DNA of 64,000 bases from Campanula takesimana (Eukaryota; Streptophyta; Magnoliopsida; Asterales; Campanulaceae), in the NCBI GenBank assembly GCA_026119855.1, contig JAOWBW010000768.1:1-64000 (forward strand), in the 5' to 3' direction. Positions 10,056 to 20,548 of this stretch are shown in pieces. The first letter of the stretch is position 1. Every line of letters starts with the position of its first letter. Position numbers and translations under genes: made by a program. The notes under the pieces are model-generated. The model saw only the letters and a program-made list of their open reading frames with translations, had not been told where the DNA came from and did not search any database.

Positions 10056-10340
10056 AAGCATCCCAATCTGATGGGAGGACGGCTTGGCCGATTTGGGTGA
10101 GAGAATTCAAGGCTACTCAAACCTATAAGCATCCCATTTTGATGGGAAGACGACATAGCCAATTTGGGTGAGAGATTTCTAAGGCTACTCAAAACCTATA
10201 AGCATCCCATTTTGATGGAGGACGGCATAGCCGATTTGTTCTATGGCTGGACCTAGAGGTATAGGATTGCTACGTATCCCTATTCGAGGGAATCAAGCCT
10301 ATCGTAGTTCGAAAGAGGGGTGAGAGATTTTGAGGCTACT
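10056..10340. repeat. ~70-bp tandem repeat in element C
   Basis: About three degenerate copies of a unit contain AAGCATCCCATTTTGATGG, GACGGCATAGCCGATTTG and GGCTACTCAAACCTATA. Confidence 0.75.
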
Positions 10341-10375
10341 TAAACCTATAGACGACCGTAGAGGTCGGGTGGGGA

Positions 10376-11035
10376 ACTCGGGCATGACACTCATTCGGTG
10401 AGAGGCAAAGGTTCGGGCGTAACACTCATTCGGTCAGAGGCGAAGGTTCGGGCGTGACACTCATTCGGTCAGAGGCAAGGTTCGGGCGTGACACTCATTT
10501 GGTCAGAGGCAGGGACTCGGGCATGACACTCATTCGGTCAGAGGCAAAGTTCGGGCGTGACACTCATTTGGTCAGAGGCGAAGGTTCGGGCGTGACACTC
10601 ATTTGGTCAGAGGCAAGGTTCGGGCGTGACACTCATTCGGTCAGAGGCAAGGTTCGGGCGTGACACTCATTCGGTCAGAGGCAAGGTTCGGGCGTGACAC
10701 TCATTCGGTCAGAGGCAAGGTTTGGGCGTGACACTCATTTGGTCAGAGGCAAGGGCTCGGGCATGACGATCATTTGGTCAGAGGCAAAGACTCGGGCATG
10801 ACACTCATTCGGTCAGAGCCTAGGGATTTTGGGCATGACACTCACTTGGTCAGAGGCAGGGACTCGGGCATGACACTCATTCGGTCCGAGGCTAGGGATT
10901 TTGGGCATGACACTCACTACTTGGTCAGAGGTAGGGATTAGGGCATGACACTCATTCGTTCAGAGGCTAGGGATTTTGGGCATGACACTCACATTGGTCA
11001 GAGGCAGGGGCTCGGGCATGACGCTCATTCGGTCA
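10376..11035. repeat. 34-bp tandem array in element C
   Basis: About 18-19 copies of a unit GTTCGGGCGTGACACTCATT followed by CGGTCAGAGGCAAG are present. Variants (GGGACTCGGGCAT, GGGATTTTGGGCAT) cluster at the right end. Confidence 0.93.
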
Positions 11036-11335
11036 ATCCTAAAGGTTTGGTCAACACTAACTACGAGATGGTTGACTAACAAGGATGGTCTCACGTCATT
11101 TTGGACTGCCGGGATAACAACGGATTTGACTTTCACTCGGTCAATCCTAAAGTTTTGGTCAACACTAACTACGAGATGGTTGACTAACAAGGATGGTCTT
11201 ATGTCATTTTGGACTCCTGGACAACAACGGATTTGACTTTCACTTGGTCAATCCTAAAGATTTGGTCAACACTAACTACGAGATGGTTGACTAACAAGGA
11301 TGGTCTTACATCATTTTGGACTGCCGGGACAAACA
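11029..11335. repeat. 108-bp tandem array in element C
   Basis: Three copies start near 11029, 11137 and 11244. Each contains GGTCAATCCTAAAG, GGTCAACACTAACTACGAG and GGATGGTCT. Confidence 0.9.
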
Positions 11336-11779
11336 CTTTATCCTAAAATGACCATTCTGGGTCAAGGCTTGACTTGGGTCAACTCCATCTTTGAGGAGTT
11401 TGACCGGGAAAATTTTAACTTGACCTCTTTGGTCAAAGTTTGAACTTTGGTCACTCAACTCTACGGGAAGGTCGACACACTTTCTTGACACCGGGGAAGC
11501 CTATGGGTGACCTTTCAGACACATTGTGGGTGAAAAAGTCCAATCATTTTGAGAGGAGATCAAAAGCATTTTGCTTGAAACATTGTTTTTTTTTTATAAA
11601 TGAGGCCAAAAGGGCAAGCTTAAAAATGCTTATTCCTAAAGGAAAATCTTTTAACGAAGCATGTTAGTCAATTTTATTTTAACTTAACCAACCATGAGGT
11701 TTGTCATGCATAAATTCCCTTGGAGCTTTGTCCATTTCTTAGCAGTGATCAGGTATAGAGAACCCTTTTGTCATTGATA

Positions 11780-12045
11780 TTGGGGTAGCCCCATGTCCTT
11801 CTCGCTGTTGATGTTGGAGGTAGCCCCATGTCCTTATTGGTGTTGGTGGCGGCATAGCCCCACGTCCTCGTTGTCATCGATGTCGGGGCAGCCCCATGTC
11901 TTTGTGGAAGTAGCCCCATGTCTTTGTGGTCGTTGGTGTGGAGGTAGCCCCAATGTCGTCCTTCGACCTTTGATGCTGGCGTAGACCCAATATCATCTTT
12001 TGACCTTTAGCGTTGGCGTAGACCCAACATGACCTTTGAAGTGGG
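11780..12045. repeat. GTAGCCCCATGTC repeats in element C
   Basis: Degenerate 25-45 bp repeats are built on TAGCCCCATGTCCTT and GGCGTAGACCCAA. No protein is supported. Confidence 0.7.
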
Positions 12046-12086
12046 GTTAGGAACCCATCCCTTTTTCATGACGCACCCTTTCTTTT

Positions 12087-12196
12087 GCCTAGGTTGCCCT
12101 TACGGGTTTTCAACCTAGCGGACTACTTTTTTGCGTCTTTTATGGCACACCTGTCTTTTGCCTAGGCCTCCCTTATGGGTTTTCAACCTAGCGGGC
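12087..12196 (-). other. Element C: paired 3'-UTR hairpin repeats
   Basis: Two copies (12196-12160 and 12121-12087, minus strand) have the same form as in elements A and B. Outer arms are CTAGG/CCTAG in both. Loops are ATAA and GTAA. Confidence 0.7.
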
Positions 12197-12668
12197 TCAT
12201 CTTTTGGTGCCTTTTTTTTTTTAGTGATCTAGCCGACTTGATGGGACGGGGACTTAAGATGTCTTTTGGAGAAAACATGCAGGGGTATTTATTTAGGCGG
12301 GAGAGAGTCCCTCAATTGTATCATGAAATAGGAGGAAGCCCTGCTTGACAGAACATAAGTGTTTAGCTTTTTCCTAAGATGTAGAGAAGAAGACTTGTCG
12401 AGACATTTGAAATTTGTCTTGGTTAAAATTATCAAATGATTGCTTGGATGGACCATGTTCATTATTAAGTCAAGATTATAACAAGCAATTAGCCTTAACA
12501 TGTATAAATTTTGTGATCAATTAGGATTAAGATTCGATCAATGGCAAGATCAAAAGGTGTTTATGGGGAATTGGTCCTTGTCTGGTACATTGGTCATTGA
12601 TGGGACCAAGGGGGAGAGGTTTGGCTACTTTGGGAAAGCCATGGTTTGACCGTTCTTTCTCATGATGT

Positions 12669-12729
12669 GACCGGACCCGAAGGTTGCCTATGTTCCCCTC
12701 AGTTTGAAGAGCTCAGGTCGCCGTAGTTC
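12669..12729 (-). other. Element C: conserved 3'-UTR hairpin box
   Basis: The minus strand reads CGAACTACGGCGACCTGAG and later GGGTCCGGTC, as in A and B. The inner arms CTCTTC/GAGGGG pair with G-U allowed. Here the box lies before the hairpin pair rather than after it, so the 3' region of C is rearranged. Confidence 0.6.
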
Positions 12730-13098
12730 GGCCTTAGGCCGTCTTTTACTGAAATTGGCTTTCTTTCGATGTTGTCTCGGAGGACGTTGTTGCTCACTTT
12801 GCTTTGCGGTGAACTCCTTGAGATGGACCTCTTGGGGTGAACCCTCTTTGGTGTGAACGAGCCTTTCTTTCCGCCATTTCCTTTCCTCCTTTCCAACATT
12901 CATTTCTTTCCCTCTTCTCTTTTTTTTTTCTTTGGATGAGGTAAACATTAGCCCTAGCTCGCTTTCTCGGGCATTAGCTCCTTTGTAGCCCCTTGGTGGC
13001 GTGCCTGTTACTTTGGGCTGACTTTGAAGACTTCGGGAAGCCCTATGCTTGGTCGCACGTGCGTTCACGGTTGAATCTTGGTGGTTGAGCAACAACAT
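12688..13098 (-). pseudogene. Element C: unrecognised Lys/Arg-rich ORF
   Basis: A 136-codon minus-strand frame is rich in Lys, Arg, Glu and Gln, with a KEKKKRRGKE stretch near the middle. It overlaps the conserved hairpin box at its 3' end, which argues that at least its tail is non-coding. I recognise no domain. It may be a remnant of gag or of an extra ORF, or chance. Confidence 0.25.
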
Positions 13099-13642
13099 CC
13101 TTGTCTTTTCATCGTCTCGGGATGCCTTTGATGTGAATCAAGAATTTGTATCGGGTTGTGTATCGGGGATGTGTATAGGGGGTGTGTATAGAGGAAAGTT
13201 TGCCATTAATGGTCTCTTCATGCCAATTGATCACAATATTTATTCACATCAAGATTAATTGTTTGCATTTAGCATTTTTCATTTGTGTTAGGTCCATTCG
13301 TCCTTAATGAGTCGTCATTGACTAGTATGCTTAGAAGTCAATTCATCATTTTGGGGACGTAGCAATCAATTGATCATAACAAGCAAGGCAATTTCAAGAG
13401 TAAATGTATATTGCAAATAATGTCTCAAGTCTAGAGAGAAGAAAATGAAAATGACTCTTTTATTGAGATAACTTTGTACATACATGTCCAAGTATGGACC
13501 TTTGTAGAAATAAAAAGACACAGTCTGGGACGGACTTTTGGTGAAAGTCTAGATCTTACGAGGCTGGAAGACTCAATTTTTATTTATTTTTTATTTTTTT
13601 TAGGGATGGGCTCCCATGAAGCACGATGATCCATTTTCTTCC

Positions 13643-13900
13643 TCAATTGTTGGAGGGGTCGTCGGCGGCATATTCCATTGGAGGGTCGTCGGCGGCATAT
13701 TCCGTGTCTTCTACGGGGAACTCGGGTTCCATGTCGTCGGGAAAGATGTCGCGAGGTCTCCATTTGGCTTGGCGTTGTAATTGTCGGATCTGTCTACTAC
13801 TCATGAGTTGGGAGTTTGCTCTGGCCATCTCCTTTTGGTGATTTCCTTTCAAGGCGCGCAACCTTTGTGCATGACACTCGACGAGGGTACAGACCTCCAT
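13643..13900 (-). pseudogene. Element C: unrecognised 85-codon ORF
   Basis: A minus-strand frame has a basic, Gln/Arg-rich first half (SSRQIRQLQRQAKWRPRD) and an acidic end with a duplicated EYAADDP motif. It lies downstream of the gag relic. No known domain is visible. It may be the remains of a gag-pol linker. Confidence 0.3.
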
Positions 13901-14661
13901 TTGATGTAGCCGCCTTTGGGCTTCCGAAGCACGGGCTTCTCCTTGTTGTTCACGTGGATGGTTGTCTTGGACGCCAATTCAGGTGTGGGCTCCTTGGTCG
14001 ATGTTTCCGATGGACAGAACCGCGAAGGACTTTTAGCATATTAAACCTCAAGGTGAAATTATAACCATGATTTGAGAAAAATGCTTCATTATCGGATTAG
14101 CCTTTTAGGAAAAACTTGATGTTTTTATTTTAAGATTTTTTTTTTTTGTTTGAAGACATACTTTTGTTTTGAATGAAAGATTCACACACATTTTTGCAAA
14201 CTTTTGACAAGGCAATAATAATAATAATTTTATTAAGAAAACTGACAATGGACTCAGAATGGTCTCCACATGGCATCAACCGGGGAGTCAAGACTCTAAC
14301 TAAACCTAACAAACACCTTAACTGACTCTTCTTAAGGGCTTACCACACATCCTAAAAGCAGCTGACTCTTCCTAAGGATGAAAACAAACTTTTTCTAAGG
14401 GGAGATTGATGGAAGGGATTTCGAAACTCCGTCCTCTGCTGTGGCAGCCGCAGCACCATTCATTTCCCAACCCGGGGCATTCAGTCCTTCAAACATTTTC
14501 TTGCCCGCTGGTTCTTCCAAACGCCTTCCTCATTTCGGCTTTGCTGAATTTAGGAACCATATTTGGGACACTGATTTTGTCAACTCTTCCAAAACAGGCT
14601 CTCCCACTTTGGGATTGACAACTTTGTCACCGCGGGCTCCTTTCCTTGGGACGGACATCAC

Positions 14662-15476
14662 TCATTTACCGACCATCGGGGAAGTCACAAATTCGAGCAT
14701 TTTGGCACTCGGGTCATTGGCTGTGTCGGGGGTGTGGGGCCGTCCAAGCTTTCCCTTCTCGATTAGCTTCGAGATGATGCGTTTTATGGCGGTGCAATCA
14801 TTGGTATCATGGCCATGGTAGTTGTGAAAGGCACACCTTTTGGTCTTGTCGTGACGTTTTCCAAGATTCTTTGGCCGGAAATCTTCGAGGGGCCACATGA
14901 GGCCTTGTTTGACCAATCCTTCAAACACTTTGCTTATGGGCATTCCGAAATCCTCAAACTTTGTGAAATGGAACTTGGCTCGGCCTTGGCTTTTCTTCAT
15001 TGTTTACCGGAGCGTGGTGGGATGAGAATCACCGTTACTCAATGCAAAGGGGTGCCCCTCGAGTGTCCCTTCAAATTTAGCTCCATTTGTTTTCTCTTTC
15101 CCAACAACGTACCCGACTGAGGTGCAACATGAGGATTCTGTGGGAGTACGTGGGTGTAGGCATACCCTAATCTTGGTTGCTTGCAGGAATATACATTGGA
15201 GGCACGCAATGAGCTCGTTCCAAGAGGTCTCCGATTGCAAAAATGATACGGGTCACTATGGAATCTTATCGGGAAATCTGGTGGAAGTCGGTTAGTGATG
15301 CATGGTTGGGTATCCACATATGGTCTAAACAGTGACTGAGCTCCGGTGACTTGGTTGATGGCATTAAAACGAAGGGTATGGTATTGTGAGTATGATGCTC
15401 GGGGCGTAACCGGTGTGAACAGTGGTTTGTGGGCCTTTTGAGTGGGTTGTGTTTGGGGTTTATAGAAGTGTCTCAT
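14662..15476 (-). pseudogene. Element C: gag C-terminal relic with CxxH...HxxxxC knuckle
   Basis: Two minus-strand frames (15476-15039 and 15000-14662) form the C-terminal half of a Tat-type gag. The diagnostic part is CAFHNYHGHDTNDCTAIKR, a Cys/His knuckle typical of Tat gags. It is preceded by the conserved FEGLVKQGLMWPLEDFRPKN region. Gag packages element RNA into virus-like particles. A stop and frame change near 15000-15040 break it. The N-terminal core (15500-16100) is too degenerate to follow. No protease or reverse transcriptase follows. Confidence 0.75.
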
Positions 15477-16179
15477 GGGAGATGTGGATTTGGGATGAGG
15501 CGGAGTGAGGAAGACTTGAGTAAGAGGCTCGTTATGGATGACGGTGTGTTGGGGGCGACGAAATGGAGGCCTCGGTATTTTGTTGAGATAGAGGGGGCAA
15601 TCTCTCGGTTACAATCCGGAGGTCGGGTAGCTTCCACCCTTTCATTGTGGTTGGGTCACTTTGGTGAAGGGCCCATCAGTTGTGACATCTCTTTGTCTCA
15701 TTGACTCATTGAACGGGTTCCGTGTTTCCTTGTGGCTCTTCGTGATGACTTCCTCCGTAGCCCTGGAGGCTTCTAGAGTTTAGAGCGGCTCTTCTTTCAT
15801 CAGGCTATCCGGGGTTGTCTGCAACGTCGTTTCCCGAACTACCATCCATCAAAGCGGTCTTTCTGAGGTACCGGATCGGAGAAGTTGTAGTGACAGAGGG
15901 AACTTTCTAACTCCACATGCACTAGGCGGCGACATAATGCTCTCTTCCACTTCATCTGAGCTACGGGGAAGACAAAAGGTAGCTTTAGGCTTGGGTAAAC
16001 ACTGAGTGAATGCTCATGCTACTGATGGGAATGACCGCTAGGCTTAGACCTATGGGGTAAAAAGGTGGACAGGGTCAAATGGGATCTTAAATCAATCTGA
16101 GATTCAAACAGGGGTCTACTACAAGGTTGCAACAGACTTCTTGGATGGCAACGGGGGATCCATTCAAAGACTTGACTTC

Positions 16180-16640
16180 CTAGGGGACTATTCCTAGGGG
16201 TTTAGTGGGGACCTAGGGGACAACGCCTAAGGTCTTGACGGGAATCTTAACGGGGACCTAGGGGACAACACCTAGGGGTTTAACGGAGGTTTCAGCGGGG
16301 ATTACAAATGGGGACCTAGGGGACAACACCTAGGGGTTTAACGGAGGTTCAGCGGGCATCACAAACGGGATCGCAACGGGGATCACAACGTGGATCACAA
16401 CGGGGATCACAACGGGGATCACAACGTGGATCACAATGGGGATCACAACGGGGATCACAACGGGGATCACATCGGGGATCACAACGGGGATCACAACGTG
16501 GATCACAACGGGATTACAACGGGATCACAACGGGGATCACAACGGGGATCACATCGGGGATCACAACGGGAACCTTGGAAGGATAGCGGGGATCCATCCA
16601 AAGGCTTAACGAAATGCCTTTATGGAAGTCTTGGAGGATA
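16180..16640. repeat. Tandem repeats in element C leader side (ACCTAGGGG and GGATCACAACGG arrays)
   Basis: A unit of about 50-60 bp with GGGGACCTAGGGGACAACAC is repeated from 16190 to 16370. About 15 copies of a 12-13 bp unit GGGGATCACAAC follow at 16371-16570. An open frame reading DHNGDHNG across it is a repeat artefact. Confidence 0.92.
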
Positions 16641-18265
16641 ACGGGTATCCGTCCAAAGACTTAACAAAATGATGCTCATTAATGCAAAGAATGCAATGCG
16701 TCAAGGCCAAGAAGTAAAAACGGAGCAAAGTCATGCAATGTGCAATTATTTATTCATCCAAGTTTACTTAAAAAGAATTTTATTTCCTAAATGGTTGGAA
16801 AAGATTTCTCTTCTTTTTCGCAACTACTCTAATTCCTAGATCAGTGGAGGTCATCACTAAGTCTATAGACCTCGTTTTTCACCTGTATTGCGCACTCCCA
16901 AGGACGGACTGTCCCGGGCGAGGGTCCTATAGGGCAAGCGGCTTCCACCGACCGAAAGAAATGATCCTAAGGTCTAGTGCATCGCAAGGTTCCCGATGTG
17001 CGGGTCATCCTAATCATGATTAATCCCCAGTCGGGATCGAGACTGTTCCGAAGGCTGCACCGATATTCCGACATGACCTCATTTGAATGAGGTGTCTCAA
17101 TCCTCGACCATGAGCTTAAGGATGATTAACATGACTCGTTCATTAGGGTTTAACGACACGGTGTTACCCTATCTTTAGCACATGACCTTTATTAATTGTG
17201 GTCGTCATTAACACACGGGTTAAAGGCGGGTTAGGCTACGCTTGCATTACATCAAGGAGTCGTAACCCGTGCATTAACTTGGCCACAATTGACTTTGGAC
17301 ACGTGCTTAAAGACAATGGCAACGTGAACTAGACCAAAACCAACCAAAGTCACGGTATTTGTGTGTCACGGACATGTGTGGTTGACTCGGCTCGGAAGGG
17401 GAGGTGGAATGGACCCGTGCCGCGCTCGAAGGGAACAAGAGCTAATCGAGATGGCATCCATCTCAGGTTTAAAGGGTATTTGGAACGTGCAAGGTCAAGT
17501 GCGCGTTGTGTGAAGTCATTCTATATTCCCTTTTGAGTCAAAAATAGAAATTTTCAATCCATTTTTCAATATTATGAACAAGACATGAGCAAGATATGAA
17601 CAAATATGGACAAGCATGGAATAAACAATTTATACAAGCAATCAATCAAAGAATATGAACAAGTGAGGACCAAAACTTTATACATGTAACAATTGTGCAC
17701 AACCAAGAATTTTTGAAAACCAAACATTTTTACAAGAAGAGCAATTCATTTGAAAGCCATTTGTACAAATCAAGTTGTGCACAACAAAAAGAGGGCTTTG
17801 AAAACAAAGAAATTTTTCAAGAAGGGTTATGCACAATGAGGCTTTGAAAACTTATTTTATTTTCCCAAAAGATTGTGCATAACCAAGCTTTAAGAACCTA
17901 GTTTTGGCCAAAGAAAAGGAGGTAATGTGCACAAATAAGACTGTAAATTTGGAACCTGGACAAGCAGAAGCAAAGGGGGTGTTCAGAGTGTTGCTTCCTG
18001 CACAAAATGGTTAAATCGCAACATTCTGACCCCCTACCCAAAGTAGCCGTACGGTTAAGACAAGAGGGTTGAGATTTTTTCCAGTTTTTCCAACTTCTGA
18101 TCACCAAGCCCCAGTTTATTGCATTTCCAGAACAGATCCACCCAAAAAAGTTCAAACAGAAACATGAAACACACAAAAGCATGCACAAGGTCAACTAACA
18201 GGGGCGGGAGTTTGACCAACACAAGAATGCCCCCGGATCTTCTAGAAAGAAGTCCGGAAACAAAC

Positions 18266-18287
18266 TTTTCCCCAGCGGAGTCGCCAC
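18266..18287 (-). other. Element C primer-binding site
   Basis: On the minus strand, TGGCGACTCCGCTGGGGA begins one base after the 5' LTR. It is complementary to a tRNA 3' end of the form TCCCCAGCGGAGTCGCCA. Element D has TGGCGACTCCGGGGGAC at the same place. Confidence 0.85.
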
Positions 18288-20015
18288 TGTAAGGATCCCC
18301 GCCCCGCGACAAGCTCAACACGTGTCCAAATCCGGGATGGTTCCAAACACAATGGCACAATTTAACGGAGTCGCCACACTTTGTTAATTTTAAACCCAAC
18401 AAAATGAAAAAGGTTAGAGACAAAAGGTTCGGAGGTCAGGTTACGGCTTGGGAAGAGTTTTACATCACCCAAGCCGCCTCGGTCAAAACCGAGTCTCCCT
18501 TGTTAATTAACAAAAGTGCATGTGTGTGTGTGTATTTAACGGAAAAAATTCTGTTTTTACCTTTTATTCAAAACTTAACTGAAAAGGGGTCTTTTGTCAA
18601 GAAAACAAGGATCAGAGGGAAAAATAGACATTTTACCCTCTGGATCCAAAGTAGCCGTACGGCTATAGTATGCTCTTCCTGGAATTTTTATAGTTTGTCC
18701 AAAAACAGTCCAGTTCCAGGCAGAAACAGAGCATTCTGCTGAAACTGGACTTAAACAGTTCTGATTCCAGTTTTATTTCAACACAACAAACTTAAACAAA
18801 ATCATTCCTATGCCTAATGATCATCAATTGAACCCCAAAACAAGTATTTAGGTGTGATCAAAGCAATCATTGGAGTCACACAAAGGTGATGAACATGGCC
18901 AAATGAGACAAAATGACCATTTGATGATTAAAGATGGAAACTTTATCATCAAGATGACATTTTTATACATTATTAACCTCTTAGGGACCAAATTATTGCA
19001 TAAAGATTCAATCTTTATGGCCCAAAATGGGATTTCAAAGCTAAATCAAAAGGGTAAGATGATAAATACTAAGGTTTTATCATCCCACATGATTATCATT
19101 GCCAAATCAAAACAAAATCAACATAAAAATTTGGACTTTCACCACAAGAGTGGATCCATAAGCCAAATACAACCTTGGGACAACATTATTTGACATAAAG
19201 ATTTGATCTTTATGACCCCAAAGGGGATTTTGAAGCTAGATCAATGTTTGGATGATAAAGATTGAAACTTTATCATCCAAATGACCATCATTGCTACCAA
19301 TAAATAACATAATCAACCAAAACATGTGCCTTTTTCATTAAAATAGATCATTAATTTGTTATAAGTAAGAAATTCAACAAACCATGATCATCCTTAGGTT
19401 AGAACCACTTTCACACAAAGTGTGAAGGGCACCTTGAATCATCCATGGTTTGGACCATAATGTATAACAATATATATATATATAGTGCTTGAAGGACAAG
19501 ACTTGCAATAAGATTAAGTTTAAAGTGCTTGAAGGACAAGACTTGCAATGAAATTAAGTTGCTTGAATGGACAAGACTTGCAAGAATTAAGAGATGAACA
19601 ACAATAATATGAACAAACAAAAGAGATAAGATGAAGAGAAGGATGGGGGAGAAGGTGGCTTCACCTATGTTTAGTTAGGCCAATCTTCCTTTCTCTTTCA
19701 CTCTCAAAACACTCTCTGGAGCAATTTTAGCAGAGTAACACTAACAATAATCGTTTCTCCCCCCTAGAATGATCAGCAAGGGGTTCAATTTATAGAGGCT
19801 GAGGGTGCCCAACATAGCCGTACGGCTAGGGACCTCATGTGCCCAAACCATCCGTACAACTCGACCTGGCGAGCTTCTGGATTTTTCCAAGTTTAATTCC
19901 AGTTCAGTCCTGGAATATCAGGTTTATGCTAGTGAGGTCCTGGCCCATTGGTTTATCCCTAAATGGTACCAATAATTCCTCTAAAGTAGGTCGATTTCAG
20001 ATTGGGGTACTTACA
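18288..20015 (-). repeat. Element C 5' LTR (right copy)
   Basis: The LTR runs from 20015 to 18288 on the minus strand, 1728 bp. Differences from the left copy are scattered substitutions plus small indels (for example near 18727 and 18875). AGCCGTACGGCT words occur near 18653 and 19817. Confidence 0.93.
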
Positions 20016-20414
20016 CTTGCGGGAAGAGGCCTCGGACTGACGGATGATAGTGTGGCAGTGGAGACACGCCCTAGATAGGATTCCCCATTCTCCCCTTTTT
20101 GTTGATGATGTATTTATTGCCTCGGCGTAGGCGAAGACAATTTTTTCTTTCTTTGGCTTGTACCTATGCAACAGTTATTTCCTAACTCTAACACATACAT
20201 TAGTTAATTTTAGTTTTATTTCTGACTGTGCAAATGTATTGACTCATATCCGGTTGGTCAACCGAGGGGTAGTTTTATGAGATGGATTCGCGTTGGGCCA
20301 TTTATATGTAATGTATGAACTGTTTCGGGTGAATTTATGAGGTGATTGAGACATGTTTTGACTTGTCGGGCAACCTGGGATTTGAGCAGAGTTGTTGTTG
20401 TTCTGAGATGGGAG

Positions 20415-20453
20415 ATGCCTCGTACGAGACATCAATGTATCGTACGAGTCATC
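20415..20453. repeat. TCGTACGA word pair upstream of antisense ORF 2 (element B)
   Basis: GCCTCGTACGAGACATC and GTATCGTACGAGTCATC lie side by side about 150 bp upstream of the likely start codon at 20606. A related pair lies 3' of the ORF at 22354-22391. Confidence 0.7.
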
Positions 20454-20548
20454 CCGTTGATATGCGGCTGTTTCTCCTTTTTCCTTGAGGATTTGGTGTC
20501 CAACTTGTATATAAACACCTCTAGTCCATCCTAGAATACCATGCAGCC

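Larger units (their letters stand above)
8277..20015 (-). mobile_element. Element C: complete non-autonomous Tat-like LTR retrotransposon
   Basis: LTRs at 8277-10006 (1730 bp) and 18288-20015 (1728 bp) start TGTAAGGATCC and end GGGGTACTTACA on the plus strand. CTTGC at 8272-8276 and 20016-20020 is a 5-bp target duplication. On the minus strand, the primer-binding site TGGCGACTCCGCTGGGGA follows the right-hand LTR. The purine tract GCCGAGGGGCTC precedes the left-hand LTR. The LTRs differ by roughly 2 percent by eye, so the insertion is fairly young. The interior has a decayed gag and many tandem arrays. I see no reverse transcriptase, RNase H or integrase, so it would need another element's proteins to move. 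Confidence 0.95.
7687..20040 (+). pseudogene. Element B: antisense ORF 1 (PMD family C-terminal part), split by element C
   Basis: Exon 7687-8034 encodes the part beginning GGRLDVVVPLDPP. A 109-nt intron (8035-8143, GTATG to CAACAG) follows. Exon 8144-8276 resumes at VPIAEYRDVAGRL and is cut by element C. The last 20 nt are at 20021-20040. With C and one CTTGC removed, the final exon is exactly 51 codons and ends FLREEASD-stop. The intron sits at the same V|VP position as in antisense ORF 1 of element A, so the two genes are homologous. The N-terminal part, with the PMD core, was separated by the insertion of element A at 7686/7687. The biochemical function is unknown. Confidence 0.75.

Noticed and set aside
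16390..16641. 83-codon frame reading DHNGDHNGDHN
   Set aside because: It is a translation of the 12-13 bp GATCACAACGGG array.
18266..18287. A tRNA gene near the LTR ends
   Set aside because: The tRNA similarity is confined to an 18-nt primer-binding site; no cloverleaf flanks it.
18055..18423. 122-codon minus-strand frame spanning the inner end of the right-hand element C LTR
   Set aside because: It crosses the LTR boundary and primer site and has a hydrophobic low-complexity translation. It is leader sequence of element C.
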